From Jiangella gansuensis DSM 44835 (GTDB lineage: Bacteria > Actinomycetota > Actinomycetes > Jiangellales > Jiangellaceae), in contig NZ_KI911782.1 of NCBI RefSeq assembly GCF_000515395.1, forward strand, positions 969,090-1,033,089: 64,000 nt of DNA, read 5' to 3'. Shown in pieces: positions 1 through 7,299 of the stretch. A program made the position numbers and the translations under genes. The notes under the pieces are model-generated. The model had not been told where the DNA came from. It was given only the letters and a program-made list of their open reading frames with translations, and searched no databases. Positions within the stretch are counted from its first letter, which is position 1. Every line of letters starts with the position of its first letter.

Positions 1-606
1 CGCACCGAGGCGTTGCCTCGTTCCCACCTGATCGTGATCTCCTGGTCGGGGATGCGCGGCGTGGTCACGCTGGCCGCGGCCGCGGGCATCCCCGCCGTCA
101 CCGCCGACGGCGAGCCGTTCCCCGGCCGCAGCACCATCCAGGCGCTGGCGTTCGTCGTCGCCGTCGGATCCCTGCTCGTCCAGGGGCCGACGCTGCCGCT
201 GCTGGTCCGCCGGCTGAACATCTCGACCGAAGCCGAGGCGGAGGCCGAGGCCCAAGCCGAGCGACGAGCCCGGCAGATCGCCCGCGCGGCCGGCGACGAC
301 GCACTGCGGCGCATGCTGCACGACCCGCCACCCGGCGCCGACGCCGCCGTGCTGGCGCGGATGGAGGAGCGGATCGCCGCCGCCATGGACGCGCGCCAGT
401 CCGCCGACGATCGCGACGCCGACGTCGAGGAGGAAGCCGAGCGCTCGCCCGTCGTCCGCGAGACGATGCTGGTGGTGCGCCGTGCTGTCCTCGCGGCACA
501 GCGGCAGGCACTCACCGCGGCCCGCGACGCCGGCGAGCTCGATGACGAGACCATGCGCCGTGAGCTCGAGCGGCTGGACTACGAGGAGGCGGCGGCGTCG
601 CAATGA
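1..606 (+). CDS. Na+/H+ antiporter (CPA1 family), C-terminal part
   Basis: The 5' end lies outside the window; 201 codons are visible, in frame from base 1 to a TGA. The first about 65 residues are the last membrane segments of a monovalent cation/proton exchanger. The segment SWSGMRGVVTLAAAAGIP is the conserved late transmembrane motif of CPA1 exchangers, and a further hydrophobic helix (LAFVVAVGSLLVQGPTLPLL) follows. After that comes a long charged cytoplasmic tail rich in Ala, Glu and Arg, probably helical or coiled-coil, ending in an acidic REL/RLDYEEA stretch. The role would be export of Na+ (or K+) in exchange for protons at the plasma membrane. Family assignment is firm from the motif; ion preference cannot be read from this fragment. 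Confidence 0.82.
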   Translation, partial: RTEALPRSHLIVISWSGMRGVVTLAAAAGIPAVTADGEPFPGRSTIQALAFVVAVGSLLVQGPTLPLLVRRLNISTEAEAEAEAQAERRARQIARAAGDDALRRMLHDPPPGADAAVLARMEERIAAAMDARQSADDRDADVEEEAERSPVVRETMLVVRRAVLAAQRQALTAARDAGELDDETMRRELERLDYEEAAASQ

Positions 607-692
607 CGCCGTCGCGGGTGACCCGCCGCGGAACGGGTACGTACCCTCAATACAGGAGGCGGCGCTGCTCGCCGGCCGCGGCGCTGGGGGCC

Positions 693-941
693 ATGAAGGG
701 TGACAGGGTCGAGATCGTCATCGACGCGGGCGACACCACCCGCACCTACGAGCTGGCCGCCACCCGTGCCGGCCGCCGGGTCGACGTCAGCATCGGCCGC
801 GGCGTCGTGGTCGTGGCCGAGGTCACCCGGTCCGGCACGCCGGTGCGCACCGCCCGGTTCATGTCGGCGCGGGTGCTGGCGCTCGTAGAGCATCCGGCGT
901 CCCAGGCGGCCATCGCCCAGGACGCCGGCGAGCCGGCCTGA
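693..941 (+). CDS. Small conserved actinobacterial protein, unknown function
   Basis: Encodes about 82 residues starting MKGDRVEIVIDAG. The reading frame is open back to 603, so the start could be earlier. I chose the ATG at 693 because homolog-like sequence (alternating beta-strand pattern, VEIVIDAGDTTRTYELAAT) begins there. A strong AGGAGG lies further upstream at 653-658, with no good start codon at normal spacing from it. No signal peptide or membrane segment is seen. The last third (RFMSARVLALVEHP) looks helical. It follows the antiporter gene by 86 bases and converges on the PRC-barrel gene. I do not recognise a function. Confidence 0.6.
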   Translation: MKGDRVEIVIDAGDTTRTYELAATRAGRRVDVSIGRGVVVVAEVTRSGTPVRTARFMSARVLALVEHPASQAAIAQDAGEPA

Positions 942-948
942 CCCCGTC

Positions 949-1371
949 TCACATGTACCGCGGGAACGGCGGGTAGACGTACCCGGGCGCCCAGAACGGC
1001 GGGTAGCCGTAGTAGCCGTACAGGTCCTCGTAGTAAGTGGGCTGCTCGTGGATGAGGTCCGGGTCGTAGGCCGGTGCGGAGGCCACTCGGGTGCGTTCGG
1101 TGCCCAGGTGCACGGTGTCGTCGTCGACGCGGACCACGGCGTCGACCGGGATGAGCTGCTTCTTCTCACCGATGCCGAGGAAGCCGCCCGACCCTACGTG
1201 CAGGAACCGGACCTTCCGCTCGTCGGGATCGATGAGGAGGTCGTCGATCTCGCCCACCTCGTCGCCGTTGCGGTCGACGAGGGTGCGGCCGCGGACGTCG
1301 TCGTCAGGGTCGGCCGTGGTCAGGTCCGTATCGGTGAGATGTACCAGCGCCTTGGGCGATTCGGTGGTCAT
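949..1371 (-). CDS. PRC-barrel domain protein
   Basis: Encodes 140 residues. Residues about 25-90 form a PRC-barrel-like beta domain (DVRGRTLVDRNGDEVGEIDDLLID, then VRFLHVGSGGFLGIGEKKQLIPVDAV), a small fold used for RNA or protein contacts in stress-type and photosynthetic proteins. The C-terminal 35 residues are very rich in Tyr and Pro (YYEDLYGYYGYPPF) and are probably disordered. The ATG at 1371 is preferred over upstream in-frame starts because a clear AGGGAGAG ribosome site lies just upstream on the minus strand. It is divergent from the DUF3140 gene, with 113 bases between. In actinobacteria such proteins are often found with stress genes; the exact role is unknown. Confidence 0.75.
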   Translation of the reverse strand: MTTESPKALVHLTDTDLTTADPDDDVRGRTLVDRNGDEVGEIDDLLIDPDERKVRFLHVGSGGFLGIGEKKQLIPVDAVVRVDDDTVHLGTERTRVASAPAYDPDLIHEQPTYYEDLYGYYGYPPFWAPGYVYPPFPRYM

Positions 1372-1484
1372 CGGACTCTCCCTTCCTCTACTGGAGCCGT
1401 GCCCGCGCGCCCGGTGTCCAAACGGGCCGGGGTGGGTACGCGGACCAACGACGTTGGACACACGACGAGGATGGTGAGTCGCGA

Positions 1485-1826
1485 ATGGCACGCAGCCCGC
1501 TCGAGACGGAAGAGCTCTGGCAGCGCTTTCACGACGTCGTGAACATGACCTCTCGGGAGCTCGTCGACTGGCTCGGCGTGCAGGCCGATCTGGACGCCCC
1601 GCGCCCGGGGCCGGTCGAGCGCGCCCAGTTGGGCGACGCCGTCGTCGGCATCCTCGGTAAGCGGCGGACCGATCTGACCGACGACGACCTCGACGCGATG
1701 CGGAAGGTCATCGAGGTCGTGGAGACCGAGACCGACGGCGTCACGAAGGAGCAGATCCTCTCCGACGAGCGGCGGCGGCACCGGCTCATGACCGTCGGGC
1801 ACGACCCGTTCCGCGAGGCGGAATGA
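1485..1826 (+). CDS. DUF3140 family protein
   Basis: Encodes 113 residues. The N-terminal segment ELWQRFHDVVNMTSRELVDWL is the signature of DUF3140, a small DNA-associated-looking family of actinobacteria and other soil bacteria. The middle (AVVGILGKRRTDLTDDDLDAMRKVIEVVE) is helical and charged, and the C-terminus is basic (RRRHRLMTVGHDP). It has no membrane segment or signal peptide. It is divergently placed to the PRC-barrel gene, and the two could share a stress-type promoter region (1372-1484). The molecular function of DUF3140 is not established. Confidence 0.75.
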   Translation: MARSPLETEELWQRFHDVVNMTSRELVDWLGVQADLDAPRPGPVERAQLGDAVVGILGKRRTDLTDDDLDAMRKVIEVVETETDGVTKEQILSDERRRHRLMTVGHDPFREAE

Positions 1827-1941
1827 CGGATTGGTGTGAGTCACGCCACATTTCCGGTTCGGGCGTGCTGACCGACCTCTCCGGCGGCTCATCCGTGGTG
1901 ACGGCCGGCGTGGGGCGCGCCGGCGTCGCGGGAGGTAAGCG

Positions 1942-2136
1942 ATGGCAGAGCCGAGGCGGGGACGGTTCCGGGTGCGGCGGCGCGGCCGCGACATCCTGAC
2001 GGCGGAGTTCGCACGTGACCTGCGCCTGGTTCAGGTGCGTGTGCAGCGCTCGACGGTTCTCCTGGTGGCGGTGGTCTTCCTGTGCTCGGCCGTGGCGGCC
2101 GGTGTGGGTGCGATGGGCATGCGCGCCGCCGGCTGA
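1942..2136 (+). CDS. Small single-pass membrane protein, unknown function
   Basis: Encodes 64 residues. The first about 35 are strongly basic (PRRGRFRVRRRGRD), and residues about 38-60 form one hydrophobic helix (STVLLVAVVFLCSAVAAGVGAMG). The arrangement predicts the N-terminus inside. A good ribosome site (GGGAGGTAAG) lies 7-8 bases before the ATG. It is followed directly by a GC-rich hairpin that looks like its terminator. No family recognised. Confidence 0.55.
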   Translation: MAEPRRGRFRVRRRGRDILTAEFARDLRLVQVRVQRSTVLLVAVVFLCSAVAAGVGAMGMRAAG

Positions 2137-2148
2137 GCGACTCGTCTG

Positions 2149-2171
2149 GGCGGCGCCGTCTGGGCGCCGCC
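2149..2171. terminator. GC-rich hairpin after the small membrane protein gene
   Basis: Perfect 9-bp inverted repeat, GGCGGCGCC and GGCGCCGCC, with a 5-base loop, 12 bases after the stop at 2136. There is no real T-run, as is usual for high-GC actinomycetes. Confidence 0.6.
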
Positions 2172-2298
2172 GTCTTGACCGCAGTCTGATCTCCCCCGGG
2201 GCGTGGCTCGGCGCCGCACGGTGTGCGCGCCGGTCCTTGCCGACCAGCTCCGGGGATTGAGGATGCCGGGCCCGTCCGCCTCGGCTTCCTCGACGGCG

Positions 2299-2346
2299 AT
2301 GGCTGCGGAGTCCGGGCTGCTCCCGTGGCCCGGAATCCGCAGCCAT
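2299..2346. terminator. Long 19-bp stem-loop upstream of the metal-regulated promoter
   Basis: Arms at 2299-2317 (ATGGCTGCGGAGTCCGGGC) and 2328-2346 pair over 19 positions with one mismatch and a 10-base loop. It lies between the upstream small gene and the Fur/Zur-type box. It could insulate the downstream promoter from read-through, since it sits before the operator rather than between operator and gene. No other structure is evident in 2172-2298. Confidence 0.5.
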
Positions 2347-2374
2347 GTGTCGTCCAGCGGCCCCCTTGGACATT

Positions 2375-2392
2375 GAATGGGAATCATTCTCT
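2375..2392. promoter_or_regulatory. Fur/Zur-type operator
   Basis: GAATG-GGAAT-CATTC is a perfect inverted repeat with a 5-base centre, inside TGGGAATCATTCTC. This resembles the core of Fur-superfamily sites (ATNATCATT) and the Streptomyces-type Zur box. It lies 37 bases upstream of the AztD-like gene. Because the product looks like a zinc chaperone, Zur is the likelier regulator; that choice is inference. Confidence 0.6.
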
Positions 2393-2428
2393 ATAGTCCT
2401 TCCCGAAGCCCACCGATCGGGAGGAACC

Positions 2429-3685
2429 GTGACCAGGACCCCATCGCGCGCCGTGGCCGTCGCCGCCGGCTGCGCCCTGCTCGCCAGTGCCGGTGCGGCG
2501 CTGCTGCCCGCCGCCGCCCACCGTGGCGTCGACCGCGTGCCGGAGGTGTGGACCGCCCAGGAGCGGCTTCTCGTCGTGGACTCCGACACCGGCGACCTCG
2601 TGGTCCTCGACGACGGCGACGAGGTCGAGCGGCTCTCCACCCCGCCCGCGCCGATCAGCCTGGCCCGCAGCGACGATGGCCGGCACGTGTTCGCCCTGCG
2701 TGGGCGCAACACCGACCGCGACCACGTCACCGTCATCGACACCGCATACGACGAGGTCACGGGCGAGGCGCGCCGTCCGTACGTGGCCCGCACCTACCTG
2801 GCGCAGTCGCCCGGCGGTGTGAGCGACGGCCGGCTGCCGGAGGTCGGCGGCGCCATCGGCGTGGCCGAGGAGGGGACCGGCGCGATGCATCTCCTCGACC
2901 CCGGTGGGCTGTCCGGCCTGGGCGACGCGGCCGCCGCCTCGCTCGAGCTCGCCGCGCCGGACCACTACGCGTTCGCCGTCACCCACGGCGGCGACGGTCG
3001 CGAGGTCCTGCACGCCGGGCACCTGCGCGCCGGCGGCGTCCAGGTGCTCGACCCGGCGACCGGCCGGCAGCGCGCCTGGTACGACGGCTGCACAACACTC
3101 CATGGCGCCGCCCCGGCCGGGGAGCGGGTGTTCTTCGGCTGCGCCGACGGTGTCCTGGTCACGCCCGCCGACCCCGACGCCGGCACCGAAGCGCGCCTCG
3201 TGCCGTACCCCTCCGATGAGCGGGTGGCCGCGTTCCACGCCGGCGCCGGCGGAACCCTCTGGGGCACCAGTGAGGGCGCGAACACCGTCGTGCACCGGAT
3301 CGACACCACCCGCGACGTCCCGCTCATCGATCAGGTGTCGTTGAGCACCGGCAGCGGCGCGCTGCGCACCGCGCTGGCCACCACCACGACGCCGGACGGC
3401 AGCCGGCTGCTGGTCCTCACCCACCAGGGGTTCCTGCAGATCCGGGACGGTTCCGACGGTGCGCTGCTGCGCGAGGTCCAGCTGGGCGAGCGCTATGACC
3501 TGGACTTCCACGAGCACGTCGACCGGGCCGAGGCGCCGGATCTCGCTCCCGCCGACGGCCACGTGTACGTGTCGCAGCCGCGCGGCGGCCGGATCGTCAC
3601 CGTCGACCTCGGCCGGGGCCGCGTCGTCGACCGGATGCCGGTGGCCGGCATGCCGACCCGCATGGTGCTGCTCGGCGGCGCCTGA
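2429..3685 (+). CDS. aztD: Secreted beta-propeller metal protein, AztD-like zinc metallochaperone
   Basis: Encodes 418 residues. The start is the GTG at 2429 with a GGGAGGA ribosome site. Residues 1-30 are a signal peptide (AVAVAAGCALLASAGAALLPAAA). The rest is a WD40/beta-propeller-like series of short strands (LLVVDSDTGDLVVLDDGD, VHVLDPATGRQ). Candidate metal ligands are visible: DFHEHVDR near residue 360, two Cys in WYDGCTTLHG and FFGCADG around residues 225-240, and GHLRAGG. This pattern matches AztD, the periplasmic or extracellular chaperone that passes zinc to the AztABC importer. No aztABC genes lie nearby, so it would act with a remote transporter. The Fur/Zur box upstream supports a zinc-limitation role. 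The family call is from remembered pattern and is not certain. Confidence 0.6.
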   Translation: MTRTPSRAVAVAAGCALLASAGAALLPAAAHRGVDRVPEVWTAQERLLVVDSDTGDLVVLDDGDEVERLSTPPAPISLARSDDGRHVFALRGRNTDRDHVTVIDTAYDEVTGEARRPYVARTYLAQSPGGVSDGRLPEVGGAIGVAEEGTGAMHLLDPGGLSGLGDAAAASLELAAPDHYAFAVTHGGDGREVLHAGHLRAGGVQVLDPATGRQRAWYDGCTTLHGAAPAGERVFFGCADGVLVTPADPDAGTEARLVPYPSDERVAAFHAGAGGTLWGTSEGANTVVHRIDTTRDVPLIDQVSLSTGSGALRTALATTTTPDGSRLLVLTHQGFLQIRDGSDGALLREVQLGERYDLDFHEHVDRAEAPDLAPADGHVYVSQPRGGRIVTVDLGRGRVVDRMPVAGMPTRMVLLGGA

Positions 3686-3714
3686 CCGTCGGAGCCGACC
3701 CCTATCGTGGTGGC

Positions 3715-4929
3715 ATGTCGGCGTCGACGGTGCTCGAGGTGGCCGGCCGCGAGGTGACCATCACCCATCCGGACAAGGTGGTCTTCCCCGACGGCGGGCA
3801 CACGAAGCTGGACTTGGTGACGTACTACCTGACGGTGGCCGACGGCGCCCTGCGCGGCGTCGCCGGCCGCCCGATGATCCTCAAACGGTTCGTCAAGGGC
3901 ATCGACCAGGAGGCGTTCTTCCAGAAGCGCGCCCCCGAGAAGCGGCCCGACTGGATCGAGGTCGCCACGCTGCGCTACCGCTCCGGTACCTCCGCCGACG
4001 AAGTGGTGGTGCGCGACGCCGCGGCGCTGGCGTGGGTGGTCAACCTCGGCTGCATCGACCTCAACCCGCACCCCGTCCAGGCCGAGGACCTCGACCGTCC
4101 GGACGAGCTGCGCATCGACCTCGACCCGAACCCGGGCATCGAGTGGCAGCAGATCATTGATGTAGCAGTCGTGGCGTCGGAAGTCCTGCAGGACCACGGG
4201 CTCACCGCATGGCCGAAGACGTCGGGCTCGCGCGGCTTCCACGTCTACACCCGCATCGACCCGTCGTGGAGCTACCGGCAGGTGCGGCTCGCGGCCGAGA
4301 CCGTCGCCCGCGAGGTCGAGAACCGGGCGCCCGGCATCGCCACCAGCAAGTGGTGGAAAGAGGAGCGCGAGGGCGTCTTCGTCGACTTCAACCAGAACGC
4401 CAAGGACCGCACCGTCGCGTCCGCGTACTCGGTGCGCGCCACGCCCGACGCGCGCGTCTCCATGCCGTTGACCTGGGACGAGGTCCCGTCCTGCCGGCCG
4501 TCCGACTTCACACTGGACACCGCGGCGCGGCGGTTCCAGGAGATCGGCGACCCCTGGGAGGGCATCGAGACGTCGGCCGGCTCGCTGGAGCCGCTGCTGG
4601 AGCTGGCCGACCGGCTGGGCCCGGCGGAGAAGCCACCGAAGGGCGTCGGGCGCCGGCAGCAGACCATGCCACTCATCGAGATCGCCCGCGCCAAGACGAA
4701 GGACGAGGCACTCGCCGGGCTCGAACGGTGGAAAGAGCGGCACTCGTCGGTGGTGCCGCATCTGCTGCCGGCGGACATCCTGATCGACGGGATGCGCGGG
4801 CGCAGCTCGCTCTGGTACCGCATCCGCATCAACCTGCAGCATGTCCCCGAGGCTGAACGGCCAGGTCAAGAGCCCCTGGAGGTCGACTACGACCCGTGGG
4901 CCGGGTTCGTTCCTCCGAGCCCGAAATGA
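3715..4929 (+). CDS. LigD-type DNA polymerase/primase domain protein (NHEJ PolDom)
   Basis: Encodes 404 residues, the archaeo-eukaryotic primase fold found as the polymerase domain of bacterial LigD, which fills gaps and adds ribonucleotides during non-homologous end joining. The metal-binding acidic residues are visible: DLD (Asp135, Asp137) and Asp224 in VDFNQN. The nucleotide-binding SGSRGFH segment is at 170-176 and RATPDARVSMPL at 241-252. The protein is about 100 residues longer than a bare PolDom; the extra C-terminal part (KERHSSVVPHLLPADILIDG, WYRIRINLQHVP) is a separate small domain. No ligase or nuclease domain and no Ku gene are nearby, so it is a stand-alone polymerase. Its TGA stop lies within an intergenic repeat (ATGATCACG). 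Confidence 0.85.
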   Translation: MSASTVLEVAGREVTITHPDKVVFPDGGHTKLDLVTYYLTVADGALRGVAGRPMILKRFVKGIDQEAFFQKRAPEKRPDWIEVATLRYRSGTSADEVVVRDAAALAWVVNLGCIDLNPHPVQAEDLDRPDELRIDLDPNPGIEWQQIIDVAVVASEVLQDHGLTAWPKTSGSRGFHVYTRIDPSWSYRQVRLAAETVAREVENRAPGIATSKWWKEEREGVFVDFNQNAKDRTVASAYSVRATPDARVSMPLTWDEVPSCRPSDFTLDTAARRFQEIGDPWEGIETSAGSLEPLLELADRLGPAEKPPKGVGRRQQTMPLIEIARAKTKDEALAGLERWKERHSSVVPHLLPADILIDGMRGRSSLWYRIRINLQHVPEAERPGQEPLEVDYDPWAGFVPPSPK

Positions 4930-4997
4930 TCACGTCCACCATGCGTCCACCTGCTCCACGACGGATGCTTGCCACGGAAGCGGGAGAACGCCTGGGG
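4925..4997. repeat. Dispersed intergenic repeat, family 1, copy A
   Basis: About 73 bp beginning ATGATCACGTCC and ending GGGAGAACGCCTGG. It matches copies at 35435-35509 and 49805-49879 (same orientation) and 19193-19260 and 61789-61860 (opposite). The central part normally forms a hairpin (CCCGCTCCACC with GGTGGAGCGGG); in this copy the arms are degraded. The stop codon of the upstream polymerase gene is the TGA in ATGATCA. Confidence 0.75.
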
Positions 4998-5004
4998 GCG
5001 GCCC

Positions 5005-5035
5005 TTGACCTCAAGTTCGCTTGAGGTTGTTGCAT
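5005..5035 (+). promoter_or_regulatory. SoxR/MerR-type promoter with 19-bp spacer
   Basis: A TTGACC -35 box (5005-5010) and TTGCAT -10 box (5030-5035) are separated by 19 bp. The spacer holds most of the palindrome CCTCAAGTTCGCTTGAGG (5009-5026), which is essentially the SoxR box (CCTCAAGTTNNCTTGAGG). Overlong 19-bp spacers are diagnostic of promoters activated by MerR-family regulators. The oxidoreductase start codon is 36 bases downstream. No soxR gene is in this window. Confidence 0.8.
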
Positions 5036-5070
5036 GGATGGACAACCGAACCGCTGAGCGAGAGGTCCTC

Positions 5071-5937
5071 ATGTCCGCCCCCACCCTGTACGGAGCCGCG
5101 CTCCCGGCGTCCGCGCACCGGCTGCCCGAACTGCTCGACGCGGCCCGCAGTGCCGAAGACCTGGGTGCCGACCTCGTCACCGTCGCCGACCATCCCTACC
5201 TGCCGACCGAGCTGGACGCCTGGACGTTGATCCCACTGCTGCTGGCGCGGACCCAGCGGGTGCGGGTGGCGCCCAACGTGACGGCGTTGCCGTTCCGGAC
5301 GCCGACGGTGATCGCGAAGGGTGCGGCCACCCTGCAGGCCACCAGTGGGGGCCGGTTCGTCCTCGGGCTGGGTGTCGGCGGGCCGTACGACGGCATCCCC
5401 GGCTGGGGCGGCGCATGGCCGACCCTCGGGAGCGCGATCAGCGCCCTGGACGAGGCGATCCCGCTGATCCGGCGGCTCTGGGGCACCACCCCGGTCGACC
5501 ACGACGGCAGCTACTACCAGCTCCGCGACGCGATCGCCGGACCGGCGCCGGACTCCGCGCCACCGATCTGGGTGGGCGCGTTCAAGCCCCGGATGCTGGC
5601 GGTGACCGGGCGGCACGCCGACGGCTGGCTGCCCACCAACGCCTACCTGTCGCTGGACGAGGTGCCGGGCATGCAGGCCGCCATCGACGATGCCGCGCGG
5701 GAGGCCGGCCGCGACCCGCGGTCCGTCCAGCGCATCTTCAACGTCATGGGCGTCATCTCCGAGACCGAGCCGGAGCGCAACGACCAGCTGCTGGTCGGGT
5801 CGCCGGGGTACTGGGCGGAGGCGCTGGCCGGCTACCGGGAGCGGCTCGGGTTCGACTCGTTCGTCTTCTGGCCGGTGCGCGGCGACACGCGGCCGCAGGT
5901 CGAGCTGTTCTTCGAGAAGGTGCGCCCGCGGCTCTGA
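5071..5937 (+). CDS. F420-type LLM-class (luciferase-like) oxidoreductase
   Basis: Encodes 288 residues with a TIM-barrel luciferase-like monooxygenase fold. Recognisable family segments are SAEDLGADLVTVADHPYLP near residue 25, RVAPNVTALPFRTPTVIAKGAATL around 70, the phosphate-binding GGRFVLGLGVGG near 96, and PPIWVGAFKPRMLAVTGRHADGW near 170. These enzymes use reduced F420 or FMN to oxidise or reduce small molecules. I chose the ATG at 5071 over the in-frame upstream frame because it follows the SoxR-type promoter and has a GAGCGAGAGG ribosome site. Regulation by a redox-sensing MerR protein suggests a job in responding to redox-cycling compounds; the substrate cannot be told. Confidence 0.82.
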   Translation: MSAPTLYGAALPASAHRLPELLDAARSAEDLGADLVTVADHPYLPTELDAWTLIPLLLARTQRVRVAPNVTALPFRTPTVIAKGAATLQATSGGRFVLGLGVGGPYDGIPGWGGAWPTLGSAISALDEAIPLIRRLWGTTPVDHDGSYYQLRDAIAGPAPDSAPPIWVGAFKPRMLAVTGRHADGWLPTNAYLSLDEVPGMQAAIDDAAREAGRDPRSVQRIFNVMGVISETEPERNDQLLVGSPGYWAEALAGYRERLGFDSFVFWPVRGDTRPQVELFFEKVRPRL

Positions 5938-5949
5938 CTCAGGTTCTCC

Positions 5950-6004
5950 CATGATCATCAAGGGTTGACCCGGTCATGGCCGGGCAAACTCTGGATGATC
6001 ATGA
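5950..6004. repeat. Dispersed intergenic palindrome, family 2, copy a
   Basis: Imperfect palindrome with ends CATGATCATC and GATGATCATG and a GC-rich inner hairpin (GACCCGGTC, GGCCGGGC). It lies between the convergent oxidoreductase and MFS genes. The MFS stop codon (minus strand, 5999-6001) is the TGA in the right-end ATGATCAT. Confidence 0.75.
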
Positions 6005-7231
6005 GAGCCGACGGAGGGCGCGGATCAGCAGCGGCGCGGCGACCAGCAGGGCGACCGCCCGGATAGCCGCCGCGATCAGGTACGGCGCCCGCAGCCCCAG
6101 CGAGTGCGCCACCAACCCGCCGGTCAGCGCACCCAGCGGGGTGAGCCCCAGTCCGACCATGCGGTACACCCCGGTCACCCGGCCGAGCAGGTGCGATGGC
6201 ACCAGCTGCTGGCGCAGCGTGACGGTGACGACGCTCCACAGCGTGGTGGCGAACCCGGCGACGCCCAGCAGCGCGCCGAGCGTGAGCGGGTCCGGGCTCA
6301 GCCCGATGCCGGCGAACGCGACGACGTTCGTGCCGAGTGCGCCGAGGATGGCGCCGCGGACCCCGAGCACCGCGATGAGCCGCGCGCTGACCAGTCCGCC
6401 GATGACGCTGCCCACCGCGGCCGCGGCCAGCAACAGCCCGTAGGAGCGGGCGTCGAGGTCCAGGGTGTGGGTGACCAGCAGGACGAGTGTCGCGGTGGCG
6501 AGGTGGAAGCAGAACGTGTTCACCGCCAGCAGGACGGCGAGGAGGCGCAGCAACCGGTGGCCGGCAAGCCAGCGCAGGCCGTCGGCGATCGCGGTGCGCA
6601 GCTTCAGTGGCGGCGCGGCGGCGGGCGCTGCGCTCGTCTGGTCGCGGGTTCGGGGCAGCGTCGCCAGCAGCACCGCGGACACGGTGAGCGCGGCGGCGTC
6701 CACCCCGAACGGCAGCGCCGCCGCGGCGGCGAACAACAGGCTCCCCGCCGGCGGTCCGGCGAACTGCCGCCCGACGATCACGATGGTCTGGTGGTAGCCG
6801 TTCGCCCGGTGCAGATGTGGCCCGGCGACGAGGTCCGGCAAGAGCGCCTGCGCGGCGGTGCCGACGACGATCTGGCAGGTCCCGAGGCCGAACGCGAGCA
6901 GCGCGAGTGTCGCCATGCTGATCCGCCCGGTCCCGGCCAGCACCGCGACGGCTGCCACCAGCACCGCCTGAGCCGCTTGGGCTCGCCACATCAGCCCGGC
7001 CCGGTCGTGCCGGTCGACCAGCGCGCCGACGGGCAATGACAGCAGCAGCCACGGCAGCGACGTCGCCGCGGCGACCGCCGAGATCAGCCGTGCATCGCCG
7101 GTGAGGGTGGCGGCCAGCAACGGGACGGCGGCGGCGAACGCGCCCTCGCCGACGGCGTTGACTCCGGCCGCGCCGGCCAGCTGCCAGTACGAACGAGGGA
7201 GCGGGTGCCGGTCAGCGATAGGTGCGGTCAT
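5999..7231 (-). CDS. MFS transporter (multidrug/siderophore exporter type)
   Basis: Encodes 410 residues with about 12 predicted membrane helices. The motif-A region between helices 2 and 3 is visible (LPVGALVDRHDRAGLMWRAQ), with the usual Gly and basic residues. Gly/Ala-rich helices such as GAAGVNAVGEGAFAAAVPLL are typical of the MFS_3 (EntS-like) exporters. The cytoplasmic loop after helix 6 holds TRDQTSAAPAAAPPLKLRTAIADGL. It is divergent from an ArsR-type regulator with 68 bases between, the classic layout of a repressor controlling an exporter. The intergenic region has a short inverted repeat (GCATCGTGACGGCGATGTGC, 7235-7254) that could be the operator. Substrate unknown. Confidence 0.85.
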   Translation of the reverse strand: MTAPIADRHPLPRSYWQLAGAAGVNAVGEGAFAAAVPLLAATLTGDARLISAVAAATSLPWLLLSLPVGALVDRHDRAGLMWRAQAAQAVLVAAVAVLAGTGRISMATLALLAFGLGTCQIVVGTAAQALLPDLVAGPHLHRANGYHQTIVIVGRQFAGPPAGSLLFAAAAALPFGVDAAALTVSAVLLATLPRTRDQTSAAPAAAPPLKLRTAIADGLRWLAGHRLLRLLAVLLAVNTFCFHLATATLVLLVTHTLDLDARSYGLLLAAAAVGSVIGGLVSARLIAVLGVRGAILGALGTNVVAFAGIGLSPDPLTLGALLGVAGFATTLWSVVTVTLRQQLVPSHLLGRVTGVYRMVGLGLTPLGALTGGLVAHSLGLRAPYLIAAAIRAVALLVAAPLLIRALRRLS

Positions 7232-7299
7232 GCCGGCATCGTGACGGCGATGTGCGGCGGCGCGACACGATTGAGCTCATTGCTACATACTTTCGAACC

